From: Phaeoceros laevis
Lineage: Eukaryota > Anthocerotophyta > Anthocerotopsida > Notothyladales
NCBI GenBank assembly: GCA_049999765.1
Contig: JBNGIQ010002142.1
Coordinates: 1 to 42,292 of the forward strand
DNA length: 42,292 nt
Reading direction: 5' to 3'
The notes beneath the pieces were generated by a model. That model did not search any database and was not told the origin of the DNA. It was given only the letters and a program-made list of their open reading frames with translations. Below are positions 20,101-31,080 of the stretch, one piece after another. A program made the position numbers and the translations under genes. Positions within the stretch are counted from its first letter, which is position 1. Every line of letters begins with the position of its first letter.

Positions 20101-23100
20101 TAAATGAAATACATTTGCTTGTTTCGCAGGAAGGCAGGAAAGAGTTAGAAGACGAATTTGTGCAGGATTGGTGGCTTTCCACGAGGACTGTGCTGGCACG
20201 GCAGTCCAAGCTGCTGAGTCGCAACAAGTCTGTTATTCTGGCACGTTTGTTACAGGTATGAAACTCAGTCTATGGAAGTAGCCATAAATGTGCACACTCC
20301 TTTTGGTTGTGTTTATGACCAATGCGATTGCTTTTGCGAGCACAGAAAGCTGATTCGTTGTGTCCTCAGTGCTCTTATGTGAGGGCAGTTCGCATTGGGC
20401 CTCCTGTAGATAGGGGTGCTGTCCTACTCTGATGCTTGTGCTTCCAGGTCCTTGTTGCAGGTGTCGTGACAGGCACTTTGTTCTACCAACTTCCTCCTGG
20501 TCCAGACAGGTCTGCGATGGACTTGCGCAGGTCTCTGTCTTTTATGTCCTGCTTGGCTATGGCCGTGGCTACTATCTCTCAGATTCCTAGCATAATTGCT
20601 GAGCGGAAGGTAATTAACTACTAACTTGGCATCTTCAAGTCATAATCAACTGACTAAGAACACCAATATCATGCAACACATGTGGGCAGAAATTTTGTGA
20701 CATGAAAATTTATGCACTATCTGGTTCCAACCTTCACTGTGGCTGTGCTCAAGGTTTTCAGGTATTTGAGAAACAATATGCTGCGAGGTTTTTTCGTCCC
20801 AGTACTTATGTCATTGCAACTACCGTTGCACAATTCCCTTACTTTGTTGCAGAGGTTATATCTATACTTCCGATTCGCAAAAGTCTTTAATCTGCTCATG
20901 CCCTACTTTTGTCCAAGCAACTATGAATTGTACATCATGTCAAATGAGTGAATGAGTTATACCACAAGCTCTTTAAAGATCCAAACTCCTTATTCCATCT
21001 GAGCAAGTCCAATTAGCCATCGATAATGTCGTCACAAGTATGCTAGACCAGAATCCTTGGTATGCTGTGATAGGCAGCACATAATGTTGATGTTGTCATT
21101 GTCCACCTGCAGATAATTGTCTACTGCCCACTTCTCTATTGGCTGACTGGCCTCAGTTCAGCACAACATGGCGTGCACTTCTTGATGTTCATGCTTCTTG
21201 TGTTTGAATCTTCTTTGATCGGAGCAGCACTGACCAGATTTAGTGCTTCAATATGTCGAACGACCGAAACAGCAATGGCTCTTGCAGGTAGAGTTCTTCA
21301 GTTTTCGATGAAGGGTAATACTGGCTTTCAGACCACACATACTTGAACTCTTCCGAATGCAGTCTTTTCAGTATGATGGTGGAGTTCTGCAGGTATTACG
21401 ATTATTATCTCCATAATGTTCACTGGATTCACGGTCACCAAGAACAAGATCCCTTATTGGTGGATTTGGGCTTACTATTTGAACCCTCTACAATACGGTG
21501 TGACAGGATTGGTCTGCAATGAGTTCCTTTCTGGCAAATACAATCAAGTTAGTAGTCCAACCGCTAGCCTAGTATTTGTGCGTACTGTTCATGGATTCCC
21601 GTTAAGGGTGAAAGAGAAATGATTGTCTTTATCGAGGGAACTAATCACATCGTGCAAGAGTTCGTGAGCTAGGGGTAGACAAATTTGTAAGGTCTTGTAC
21701 TGTTCAAAGTGCTGTTCGAAAGGAAGTCAATATATATTATCCATTAATGTTGTCTTGTCAGCCATGCACATCTCCAGTACCATACTGTGATGGAAGGATG
21801 GACATGACAATAGGGCAGGCTTTTCTGGATCTCTACGATATGCCTATAAACTATTTCAATGGGGTTTGGGCTTCTGTTATCGCTATTATGGTCTTTTATG
21901 TAACTTTCACTGGGATGACCTTTTGGAGTGTGGCTCATCTTCGCTTTGACGAGGTAGGACTTGATTTCTGTTTTTTTAATAAGCGCTAAGCTATTCTGTG
22001 TATCCGCCTTCGTTTCTCAGATCAAAGGCTTTAATTTGCTGATATTTCTCTTATTGTGTCAACCGGCACTGTCCACGACATGGAGTCGCAGGTAAAGCTT
22101 CCATCGGGTGCCAGGTTGCTAGGACTCACAGGCCAAAGAAAGGAGTCGCCCCATCTTGAAAACACATTATCACCAAGAAGCCTTCCTAGCATCATGGAAT
22201 TTGAACCATTTCTCTTGTCGTTCCACCAGATTTCCTACGAGGTACAATAATCTGAATGAACAAGGCTTAGCAATCTGCATGTGGTAGAAGAGTCCAGTTG
22301 TGAAGGTCCGAGTTCCTCTGTTATCAACTTGTCTCCGTTGCTCGACATAACTGCTGTGCTTCGAGCAATACCATGTAATGAATGGTAGAATGGTCATGGT
22401 TGCTTCAGCTGATGTGACTTCTAGACTGATTATAAGCAGGTGGTGATTCGAGGAATAAAGGAGCCAAAAGTGTTACTCAATGGGGTCTCAGGCTATGCCA
22501 AGCCTGGCACCATGACTGCTCTCATGGGTAGTAGTGGAGCAGGGAAGACAACGCTCCTGGATGTCCTTGCTGGCCGCAAGACTACAGGAAAAATCAGAGG
22601 AGATATATTGCTGAATGGCTTCCCCAAACAGCAGGAGACATTTGCCCGGGTGTCAGGGTAGGGCACTTCTACAGATCAATTTCATGCTGTACGATATGGT
22701 ATTTGGATAAACATAAACACCATAATTCATTTGCTATGCTATTGTATCCAGCTATGTTGAGCAGAATAACATCCACCAACCTTTTGTCACGGTAAATGAG
22801 GCCCTAGAATTCAGCGCAGCTTTAAGACTTCCAAGAAGTACAACTGCAAGTCAAAGGAAAGCATTTGTGAAGGAGGTACTGTCCGCTTTTCGAGGTGTAA
22901 ATCATGCAGGATTAGAAGCAGTTGCAAGATTTCTATCCAGTAGCAGACACCTCTACTCTAGCTGTAAAATATGCAGAGGACTCTTTTGTACATCTCAGGT
23001 CACAGATTTGTTGGAGCTCGAAGATATTCGTAACAAGCTTGTAGGATCAATTGGTGATAGTGGTCTCTCCGTAGAGGAGGCAAAGCGCTTAACTATAGGC

Positions 23101-25473
23101 GTGGAACTTGTAAGTGCTGGGTGCTTTTGGCAGGCAACCTCTTTGTCCAGTGTCTTGCCGTATATCGGTGGAAAGGACTGCTAAGTGTTCCATGGCGACA
23201 GGTGGCCAACCCTAGCATTATTTTCTTTGATGAGCCAACCACTGGTCTGGATAGCCGATCAGCGCAAATTGTGATTCGTGGAATAAAAAAGATTGTCCAA
23301 TCTGGACGCAGTGCCATCTGCACCATTCATCAGCCCAGTAGCAGATTATTTCTTGCTTTTGATCAGCTCCTGATGCTGAAGAAAGGTGGCGAGGTTTGTT
23401 ATTTCGGGAAAATAGGTCCTGATGCCAGAGATTTGCTGGTTAGTTTTTTCTTCCTACTGCTCGCATTAATAGTGGAGTGCTTAACCTGATCAAGCATTCA
23501 GCTGTGGCACTTGGGGAGATGCTGCAGGGCTACTTCCATGGACTGCCTGGAATAACAAAACGCTGTGGACCAAATCAAAATCCAGCAACATATCTGGTGG
23601 ACCTAATTATTGGAGAACGGGTAGCCCAGTCTGAACACCGGGATTTTGGGGCTGAATATCAAGGGAGCATTCTGCGCACAACCAACTGTGAGTAACTTTA
23701 CAGTTTGTCTGTCCAAGCAACGACCTCTGTACCCTAAATACAAGATCACCTGTCTTTGAGGTTCTTCTCATCAAATGGACTGGGAACACATTCTGCTGGA
23801 TTCCAGGGCAGGAATTGGAAAGGGTACGGTATGGGAAAGGTACACTGGGTCCTGAACCTACTAGAAGAGGTTATGCAGCGAGTTTTTATACAATGATGTC
23901 TACGGTGCTAGCACGCCAGTTCAGAAGTTACTGGAGGAACGTGGACTACAAGTGCGTAAGCAGAGGCTTGAGTGTCATATTCATTTGTTATTTCTTTCAA
24001 TGCTTACACAAACAAATGGGACATCAATTGGACTATATCTGTTGCAGCTGCTTACGGCTTGCATCTGCATTCGTGCTCGGTATTCTGTTAGGGAGTTCGT
24101 TCTGGCAGGTTACCTTTCTGTCTTCACATCTCAGGTTTAAGTAAGCTACTTGTCGAACCAATTCGTTGAGACTGTGATTTTTTGTTTGACAGATAAAGTA
24201 TGATAACACACCAGGCCTAGTCTCCAGATCGGGTTTAATTTACATCTCGATCTCCCTCATCACAACTATGACCGCAAACAGTATTGTCCCACAGGTACTT
24301 TTGCATGTCAACTTTTGAGTTCGGCAACAGGAACATTGTAATTAGGAGGGAAGTTAAGACATCAAGTTGCCAAGTGTTCTGTGCTTTTGAAACTCTTTTT
24401 GCTGCATGAAGTAGTTGAATGCAGAACGTCCAGTGTATTATCGTGAGATGGCTTCAAACATGTATTCTTCCTTGGTTTATTCCCTGGCTTGGGCTTTGGC
24501 TGAGGTAATTTGACAGACTAAACATTTTCAGTGGCTTTTCGTCGGTAGTCTCTGATTGCCTGATTCAGTTAACAAAGTCTCTTCTGCAGGCCGTCTATTT
24601 GGCTGCAACGACTCTAATCTTTTGCGGGATCTGTTTCTCAATGGCTGGAGTCAGTACAGACAGTGCTCACAAGTTCATAAAAATATGGTACTTTTTCCTC
24701 GTGTATACGTGTTGTATCACGTTCTTTGGCCTCTCGGTGGCAATGATGACTCCAAATGCCCAGGTAATGATTTTCGTTTCACAGTACCTGGACCTTTTGC
24801 GTTGTAACAGTAGCGACCACAATAGTAGTTGTCGTAAAGCTACTAATGTGCGTGTTCGCGGAAGGGAATGTTTATCCTCGTAGGAATGCTTTTGTTGGAA
24901 GGTGGTTAAACTGTCTGCATGCTTGATTCATGTTTTCTCGTTCTCTGCAGACTGCCTCGGTGATAGTTCCAAATATCATTAATTGCTGGTTGGGCCCCTC
25001 ACTTCTATTTCGTTTTGTTGTTGGCCACAAAAAGTCCCAAGCTATGATTGCGATAAGTCTGTAGGTTCTGTTTAATCGTTTAATCCAATCCACTCGTCTT
25101 TGCATTCAGGAACATGGCAGCTGGCCTTTTGATCGCTAAGAAGAATATCCCTCGTTTTTGGGTATGGCTTTACTGGTTCAATCCAACCCAGTTCGTCTTG
25201 AATGGAGCATCGACTTTAGCTTTCCACTGTGACACGACCACACCCCAATGTCGGAGTTGCAGTTTGAATACCTCTACCGGGGCGTGCCCGAGTTGTGATT
25301 GTGTGCACGTCCAAGATCAGGACGGTTTGCTTGCGTGGTTAATCGTAAGCACACAGCAAAGCCTAGATTATAGTGTAGTCAGTGCCCAGATGGGTATATT
25401 AAATGCGTTCGCTATTTTTTTCTTTGTTGGTGGGCTGGCTGCCCTCCGGTTCATGGGGTTCAACAAAAGGTAG
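17156..25473 (+). CDS. Full-size ABCG (PDR-type) transporter with internal PDZ-like domain, gene 2
   Basis: Paralogue of the transporter on the opposite strand, 1529 aa after splicing; all 28 introns sit at the same positions and phases. Order: short N-terminus; NBD1 with Walker A GPPGCGKT (195-202), signature LSGGE (312-316), Walker B AMFLDE (332-337) and an unusual D-loop NGQDSS (TGLDSS in gene 1); PDZ-like insert (467-571); TMD1; NBD2 with Walker [10 protein letters not shown] (952-960), signature LSVEE (1059-1063), D1083-E1084 and H1116; TMD2 with a Cys-rich loop ([17 protein letters not shown]) near the C-terminus. No frame break or lost motif, so it is probably functional. Exons: 17156-17413, 17581-17718, 17953-18154, 18267-18505, 18670-18814, 18961-19123, 19221-19298, 19393-19567, 19648-19720, 19801-20042, 20130-20255, 20448-20609, 20762-20854, 21113-21287, 21393-21547, 21762-21953, 22092-22241, 22440-22657, 22752-22875, 22999-23109, 23202-23438, 23528-23687, 23807-23951, 24048-24108, 24193-24294, 24415-24504, 24590-24763, 24951-24988, 25110-25473. 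Confidence 0.9.
18815..18960 (+). other. GC-AG intron in PDR gene 2
   Basis: The donor is GTTGCAG then GCAGGA, the acceptor TTCAAACAG then ACTCTTAC. It occupies the same position and phase as the GC-AG intron of gene 1. Using it gives [14 protein letters not shown], which again places ten residues between EM and the Walker B DE. A GT donor six bases further in would be in phase but has a poor consensus and adds three residues. Confidence 0.7.
19648..20042 (+). other. PDZ-like domain encoded within PDR gene 2 (exons 9-10)
   Basis: Residues 467-571. Key elements are [13 protein letters not shown] (PLGLKL at 478-483), [37 protein letters not shown] and PVLLQLER. The domain aligns end to end with that of gene 1 and is encoded by the same two exons, with one internal intron (19721-19800) in phase 1. 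Confidence 0.75.
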
Positions 25474-25589
25474 GAACCGTCCGATTGCCCGTCATGGTCC
25501 TCTCCTGTAATGTAAGATAGTAGGTGTTGTGAGCCGGCTGGTGCTTTCTGACGTACCTGATACCCTTCTGTCGTGAAACATTACATGTG

Positions 25590-27818
25590 TCAATGCCGAT
25601 CACGACATGAGCAAGAGCCGTCCTCAAAATGGTGTACACGATGGGAATCCCTTACGATAATTTCTCGCTTTTCGAGCCTTGACATAACCTTGGTGCCACT
25701 ATGGCAGTCATTGCACATGCGGAGATTCTTGGTGACTCGCAGTGGTGTGCCCCCTGGTGTGTTGAGAAGTCCGTAAGCTAGTGCCAGTTTCTCAGCATGC
25801 CCACATAGTGCGTCTTCCTTCAATGCAGCCGACCCTCCGTGCAAAACCAGCTCAGTATGTGGCAAATGGCCACCTTCCTGTTTCAACCTCACATACGTGC
25901 TCCTCAGCTTGGATGAGGCATCACTAGCATCTTGGCCCACCACAAATTCGTGCACTTTGTCCTTCACTTCGATGCAGGCCTTCGCAGGCTTCTTTACAGC
26001 ACCGGTACCCTTCCTCAGGCTTTCGATCCTATCTACATCCCTCCACATGCCAGCATTAGCATAGATATTTCCCAACAGCACGTATGCAGTAGCATTCTGG
26101 GGATCCAGTTGCACAATGTAGTCGAAACATCGCCTTCCTCGCTCTATGTCACCATGGCTTTTGCAGGCACTGAGTAAGGCTGTCCACCCAACAACATCGC
26201 TGTCAAATGGCAGTGTTTGCAACATAGCCTCGGCCTCATCTAAGTGGCCTGATCTCCCCAAGAGATCGACAATGCAATTGTAATGCTTGACAGTGGGCGT
26301 GATACCATGGAACTCCACCATCTTTTTGAAATAGTGCTGGGCCTCGCTCAGCATGCCCTCGTGACTGAATGCCACAAGAAGACAGCTGAACGTAGCATCA
26401 TCTGGCTTCACACCTTCCTGTAGCATGTCGTGGAAGCACTGCAATGCCGCTTGCCCGTTGCTGTGTTCAGCATAACCATTCAGAAGAGCTGTCCATGTTA
26501 CCACACTCCTTGTAGGCAATGTTTGAAAAACTTGACGAGCATCATTCAGACTCCCACATTTTGAATACATTTCCACCAGGCAATTGCCAACGACCACATC
26601 AGCGTCCAGTCCTAGTTGCTGAATCTGTGCATGTAGCTGCATTCCCTGGTGAAGAGCTCCCACGTTGCTACATGCTTTCAGGAGGCAGGCAAATGTAAAT
26701 GGATCAGCAGGAGCTAAACCGTCTCGCTGCATTCTTGCAAAAAGAGTGAGAGCTTCTTGGCCAGGTCCGTGCTGAGCATACGCTGCGATCATAGCAGTCC
26801 ATGTCACCACGTCTCTAGTGGGCAAACAATCAAACACTCTGCGAGCCTCCTCTATGCACCCACATTTTATATACATGTCCATCAGGCAGTTCCCAACAAC
26901 CACATCGTCTTCCAGTCCCCTTTGCTTGATCTGTGCATGAAGTTGTTTCCCTTCCTGCAGAGCTCCTATATTTGCACAGGCCTTTAAGAGGGATACGAAA
27001 GTAGCCTCATTGGCTGGGCTCATACCCTGCTGTCGCATACTTTCGTACAGAGTGAGGGCTACTTGACCCAGGCCATTCCGGGCATATCCAGAAATCATTG
27101 CAGTCCATGTCACCACATCTCTATTAGGCAGTCCGTCAAACACACTGCGAGCGTTTTCTATGCTCCCACATTTAGAATACATGTCCAGGAGGCAGCTGCC
27201 AAGTTTCAAATCGAGTGCAACACCTCTTTCCAGAATATCAGCATGAACTTCCTTGCCAGACGCCAGATCCCCTGCAGCCGCACACGCCTTAATCACTGCT
27301 AGAAATACATGGCTGTTGGGCTCCACAGGTGACTGGCACATCTGCCGATATAGCTTTAGAGCCTGGGCCGGCTGGCCATGTTCAGCATATGCAGAAATCA
27401 GGGAACACCACATAAAGGTGTTCGGTGCAGCCACAGAGGTGAAGACCTCTGTCGCTTCTTCCAACCTCCCATGAGATGAATACATCCGAATAAGCTGGGT
27501 AGCCAAAAATTCGTTTGTTTCATGCCCACTTTTGCGAGAGAGAGCATGAACCCGCTTGCTCAGAACCAGGTTTTTCTGTGCAGTGCACTTCTTCAGGACG
27601 CTGAACAAGAGGGAGATGTCCACACAAGACCCTCGATCCAAAAGCAGATCCAAAGCTTCCACAGCCTCCTTGAGCTGGCTTTCTGCGCAAGACTTCCTCC
27701 AGTTTCCAAGCTTCAACTCCCCATCCGGTTTAAACACCCTGCAATCCTCGGACGTCCTTGAAACAGAGATAGATAAAGCGCCCTGTGTTGAGACCATCGG
27801 TGGCAGTGCCAGGGCCAT
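25590..27818 (-). CDS. PLS-class PPR protein with DYW-type deaminase domain ending in DRH
   Basis: An intronless 742-aa frame. Its tandem P, L and S pentatricopeptide repeats (recurrent DVVTWTAMISGYARNG, VVGNCLMDMYIKCGCIEEAR, LLKACANIGALQEGKQLHAQ) bind an organellar transcript in sequence-specific fashion. They are followed by E/E+ motifs (KKPAKACIEVKDKVHEF, where the usual PG box reads PA) and a C-terminal DYW deaminase domain. The zinc and catalytic residues are present: H674-A-E676 and C702-N-D-C705-H706. The last residues are CSCRDRH, where the classic domain ends C-x-C-x-DYW. Classic DYW domains convert C to U in chloroplast or mitochondrial RNA. DRH-ending variants occur, as I recall, in plants with abundant U-to-C editing, so the direction of editing is open. 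The N-terminus (MALALPPMVSTQGALSIS) could be an organelle-targeting peptide. The gene converges on PDR gene 2 with 116 bp between stops. Confidence 0.92.
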   Translation of the reverse strand: MALALPPMVSTQGALSISVSRTSEDCRVFKPDGELKLGNWRKSCAESQLKEAVEALDLLLDRGSCVDISLLFSVLKKCTAQKNLVLSKRVHALSRKSGHETNEFLATQLIRMYSSHGRLEEATEVFTSVAAPNTFMWCSLISAYAEHGQPAQALKLYRQMCQSPVEPNSHVFLAVIKACAAAGDLASGKEVHADILERGVALDLKLGSCLLDMYSKCGSIENARSVFDGLPNRDVVTWTAMISGYARNGLGQVALTLYESMRQQGMSPANEATFVSLLKACANIGALQEGKQLHAQIKQRGLEDDVVVGNCLMDMYIKCGCIEEARRVFDCLPTRDVVTWTAMIAAYAQHGPGQEALTLFARMQRDGLAPADPFTFACLLKACSNVGALHQGMQLHAQIQQLGLDADVVVGNCLVEMYSKCGSLNDARQVFQTLPTRSVVTWTALLNGYAEHSNGQAALQCFHDMLQEGVKPDDATFSCLLVAFSHEGMLSEAQHYFKKMVEFHGITPTVKHYNCIVDLLGRSGHLDEAEAMLQTLPFDSDVVGWTALLSACKSHGDIERGRRCFDYIVQLDPQNATAYVLLGNIYANAGMWRDVDRIESLRKGTGAVKKPAKACIEVKDKVHEFVVGQDASDASSKLRSTYVRLKQEGGHLPHTELVLHGGSAALKEDALCGHAEKLALAYGLLNTPGGTPLRVTKNLRMCNDCHSGTKVMSRLEKREIIVRDSHRVHHFEDGSCSCRDRH

Positions 27819-30687
27819 GTCTTCCTGGGAAGCCCATCGGCAAGCGAAGCTGCATTGGCCGAGGCCGCTCTTCGTGAGGCAGAAGAAGAATGTTAGGTGT
27901 CCACAAATAACCAGCTCACAACCTGCTGAATCTATATGATCCTCCCAGCAAATTTCCGGGTGGTCCAGGGCCAGAATTCCTCACCTTGCGAACAGGAGAA
28001 CGTTCATTTGGATGTTTCACCGCCTTAGTGAACTTCGGGTCCCAGTGCGACACACTCATCATGCTGGAAGTTCAACCGGTCGGGTTATCATCATGGTTCA
28101 ATGGATTGCACAGGAACCAGGTAACTGTACCTGCTCAATACCAACCAGCTTCATCCGGTTGGAAGTTTATTCATGGTGGTTGGAAGGAGCTTTCCACACG
28201 CTTATCTTACTATGCACGTTCGCACCGACCGTCGGCGGGGGCGGCGTCCAGCGCTGCACTAGTCACAACGGTAGTAGTAGTAGCAACGGTAGTAGTAGTA
28301 GCAAGGAGCCGCGCTATACCGATTGCACGTCGGGATCGAGCACGCCGTCATGTCCGTGGCATGCCAAGTATTACTCGACATGCCATTTGTAACGGTTCAG
28401 CTATGTCATTGACATGTAGATTTCATTGTAGATTTCGGTTTTTTGAAAACCAATTGATACAGCACATAGTCAATACCCAGCCACCCTTTGGGTGGCGGAA
28501 ACCCGCCCCCCAAAGGAACATTGCCATTGCTACTTTGGCCAATGCTCTCCCAACCACAGCGTTCGCTGTTGGATAAGCTCACCGGGCTCCCACGGTTTTC
28601 TGCCCTTACACATGGGTCAGGCTAATGGTGCTTCTGACGGTCAGGAAAGGGGCAGCTTCTCAGTTCCGCCGGAATTCCGAGAGACAGTCCTGCATTGCCA
28701 TGAAGCAGTAACTGCTTGTAGTTGCCGGGTGTGCCCACCTGAGAGGCGGAAACACAACTGGTTCTCATTGAGGACCGAAGCCACTAATGGGTGCTCAAGC
28801 CCAGTACAAATGCACTCCAAACATGTCCATCTTTTCCTCAAGCCGGTGGGTGGTTTTTGCCATACGCATAGATTGTTCCTTCCTCCTTCGTGCCTTCCCT
28901 CCCGACTCCCCACAAGTTTTTGGGACAAACAATCCTTATTATCAGTTCAACCCAACTAGTTTGCAAGACACCTTGGTATGTTTTACTTTGTTCAGCTCAT
29001 TCAAATTCACCTCAAGCATGTCAACCAATGCACGTGCTACCATTGTCACCATGTGAAATCTCCTTAGCTGCACTTGCAAGCATAGGGGTAATCACTGAAG
29101 AAGAAGAAGAAGAGTCTTTATTACGTGCTTAAGGGTCCTAAAGGTCCACACGTTTGTGATAAAGAAGGATCACTTGGTGCAATGCGAAACGTACGTAGCC
29201 TAAGCTGTGCACGCTCAACATCCACTTCACTTTGTGCAGAAATCAGCTTTGGCTGATCTCCAAGTGCAGTGTATGAACCTTTGTACCCTTGCCCTTTCTC
29301 ACAAAGAGAAAAAACCCCTGAAGGAGTAAAAAATTGCTAATGGAGATTGGACACAAGGATAGAAAACCGGAGACTCGGAAAAATCCATGAGTTACCACAA
29401 GACAGACTTGGGGATTACTCATACTGCAATTGAGCCTCTTGATGGCCAGGTACTAAGAGCCATCCGAGGATGTTCTTGTGTCCGCTATATCTTGGGTAGT
29501 AATCACCATCGTAAGGATGGTCTTGTGTTCCCTAAAGCATGTGTTTGGAGGCACCAAGACTAGAATGGGCAAGAGTTTTGGCTTGCAGACTTTGCACCTT
29601 GCCACTTTGTGTATAGCACAAATAGTAGTACTGGTCTAGCAATCATTTATTAAAGGAATCGTCTACATCTGAGCTGAGATTGCAAATCCTTAATGTGCAT
29701 TTAATTTCTACATTGTGGCAATCTCTTAATTTCTAGTTTCAAGGAAATGTCTACAAGCTCTATTCAAATGTGCTTATTAAAGTTCCTTCCTTCATGGGTA
29801 TACTCTATGAGTCTGATTAATGAGATTGATCCTTGAAAAACTAAGAGAGTGCGATTGCAATTAAGATTGTTTGTGTCAGAATAAAAAGTGGTATTTTTGC
29901 ATTGAATAGATCTTTTGTTGTGAGTGAGACCAATTGAACTTACTCAAATTCAAGTGCACTACGGACTCATTACCCATATAACTAAGTGAAACTCAAGAGG
30001 AAGGAAATATAGTAAGCCTACTAGAGCAAGGGTTGAGCTCTAAGCATATGATAAAAGCTCTTTTTCTTCTTCTTCCAGAAAAAAGATTAATCCGAAAAAC
30101 AGAGATTTACTAAATCACTTTTGTCAAACAAGCCTGGTACTTGAGAATTGTCTATATTATGAGTAATCCAAACATAGATTCTGGGATGAGTTTGAGAGTT
30201 CACTCTCGAGATAAAAGATTAATCAAAAATAGAAATTTTCTTAGAGCTTTTTTAGCCCTTAAACGCCTAGGCATTTCGAACTTTAAGCAACGCTGCAAAA
30301 GCTATGGTTCCATTACGCCCGGCCTGGGATTCCGATCCTTTGCTGGCGCGCAGAACCAAGATGTGCCATCTCTGTCCGGGTCCCGATCCCGGCTCCAACT
30401 CCCCTCCTGGCTCCATCTCCATCTTCTACGAGCCTGCATGACCGAGCCTAAATAAAGAAACGAGCCCCGCGACACCTTTTTAGGCTTGGCAGGATGAATC
30501 TCGGGTTACCCCTGCAGTTATCACTGCGGTTAAAAAATAAACCATATTTATACATAATTAACTGTAGTTAATGATAATTTAACCATGTGTCAGAGATAGA
30601 ATTCGAACCCAAGATTGGGTGTATGCTGTTTTTTGCGGATTAAAAAATAAAAATACATGCCAAATAGGTAAGAAACCTTCCACGGCC
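27819..30687. other. Long non-coding interval, AT-rich and repeat-like
   Basis: Upstream of the PPR gene and mostly without recognisable genes. Between about 29290 and 30270 the sequence is clearly more AT-rich than the flanking genes and may be old transposon material. Two related stretches near 30078 and 30211 share AAAAGATTAATC followed by an A-rich run. A minus-strand GGTTCGAATTC (plus 30599-30609) resembles a Pol III B box, but no A box or tRNA fold is evident. No terminal repeats or coding domains of a mobile element were identified. Confidence 0.5.
28268..28303. repeat. Two perfect 18-bp tandem copies rich in GTA triplets
   Basis: The unit ACGGTAGTAGTAGTAGCA occurs at 28268-28285 and again at 28286-28303 without change. 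This is a small triplet-rich microsatellite in non-coding DNA. Confidence 0.85.
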
Positions 30688-30724
30688 CCCAACTAACCAA
30701 AAAAACCAAAAATGGTTAGTTGGG
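30688..30724. repeat. 12-bp perfect inverted repeat with A-rich loop
   Basis: CCCAACTAACCA (30688-30699) is followed after 13 A-rich bases by its exact complement TGGTTAGTTGGG (30713-30724). It lies about 360 bp upstream of the RAD7-like start codon. It could be a hairpin, a paired protein-binding site or a relic of a small transposon end. Confidence 0.8.
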
Positions 30725-30838
30725 CGTTTAAGGGTTAAGGGGACTCGGAGCTCATGCTTGCCATTGGCTATAACTAGAGATTTTCTCGGTCAGTGGTCAG
30801 TTTTGGCAAAAACAGGGTCAGAAGACTCAGAACAAACG

Positions 30839-30887
30839 TTTTTGGCGGGAATGGTTGTGTTTAATAGTTAGCGTTTCCCGCCAAAAA
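30839..30887. promoter_or_regulatory. Paired, inverted E2F-type sites upstream of the RAD7-like gene
   Basis: TTTTTGGCGGGAA (30839-30851) and its exact reverse complement TTCCCGCCAAAAA (30875-30887) lie 36 bp apart. Each contains the plant E2F consensus TTTSSCGC or its TTCCCGCC variant. They sit 194-242 bp upstream of the ATG of the RAD7-like gene. E2F sites typically place plant replication and repair genes under G1/S control, which suits that product. Binding itself is inferred. Confidence 0.7.
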
Positions 30888-31080
30888 GCAGAATTGGGAT
30901 GCTTGAGTCGCACGCCTTGCTCTTCATCATGACACCCTATTTTCTATTCGTCCATGGAGGCAGGGTGGGTATGCGATGATCGTAGGGAGTGCGAAGCTGA
31001 TTGGGCAACCTTGCCTTACAAGAGACGGCGCAGGCAGTGAGTAGTAGCAGTGAAGTGTGTTACTGACCGAGGCTGGGAAG

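Noticed and set aside
27986-28576. A 196-aa plus-strand open frame upstream of the PPR gene
   Set aside because: It crosses the GTA triplet repeat (reading as a VVVV/VVVA run), has no domain, and its composition looks like chance open frame in GC-rich DNA.
30141-30455. A 104-aa frame with a Lys/Arg/Asn-rich start that looked organelle-derived
   Set aside because: I could not match it to any specific plastid or mitochondrial gene, and the frame crosses an abrupt change in composition.
30599-30609. GGTTCGAATTC on the minus strand, resembling a tRNA B box or SINE head
   Set aside because: No matching A box, no cloverleaf and no flanking duplication were found; a single 11-base match can arise by chance.
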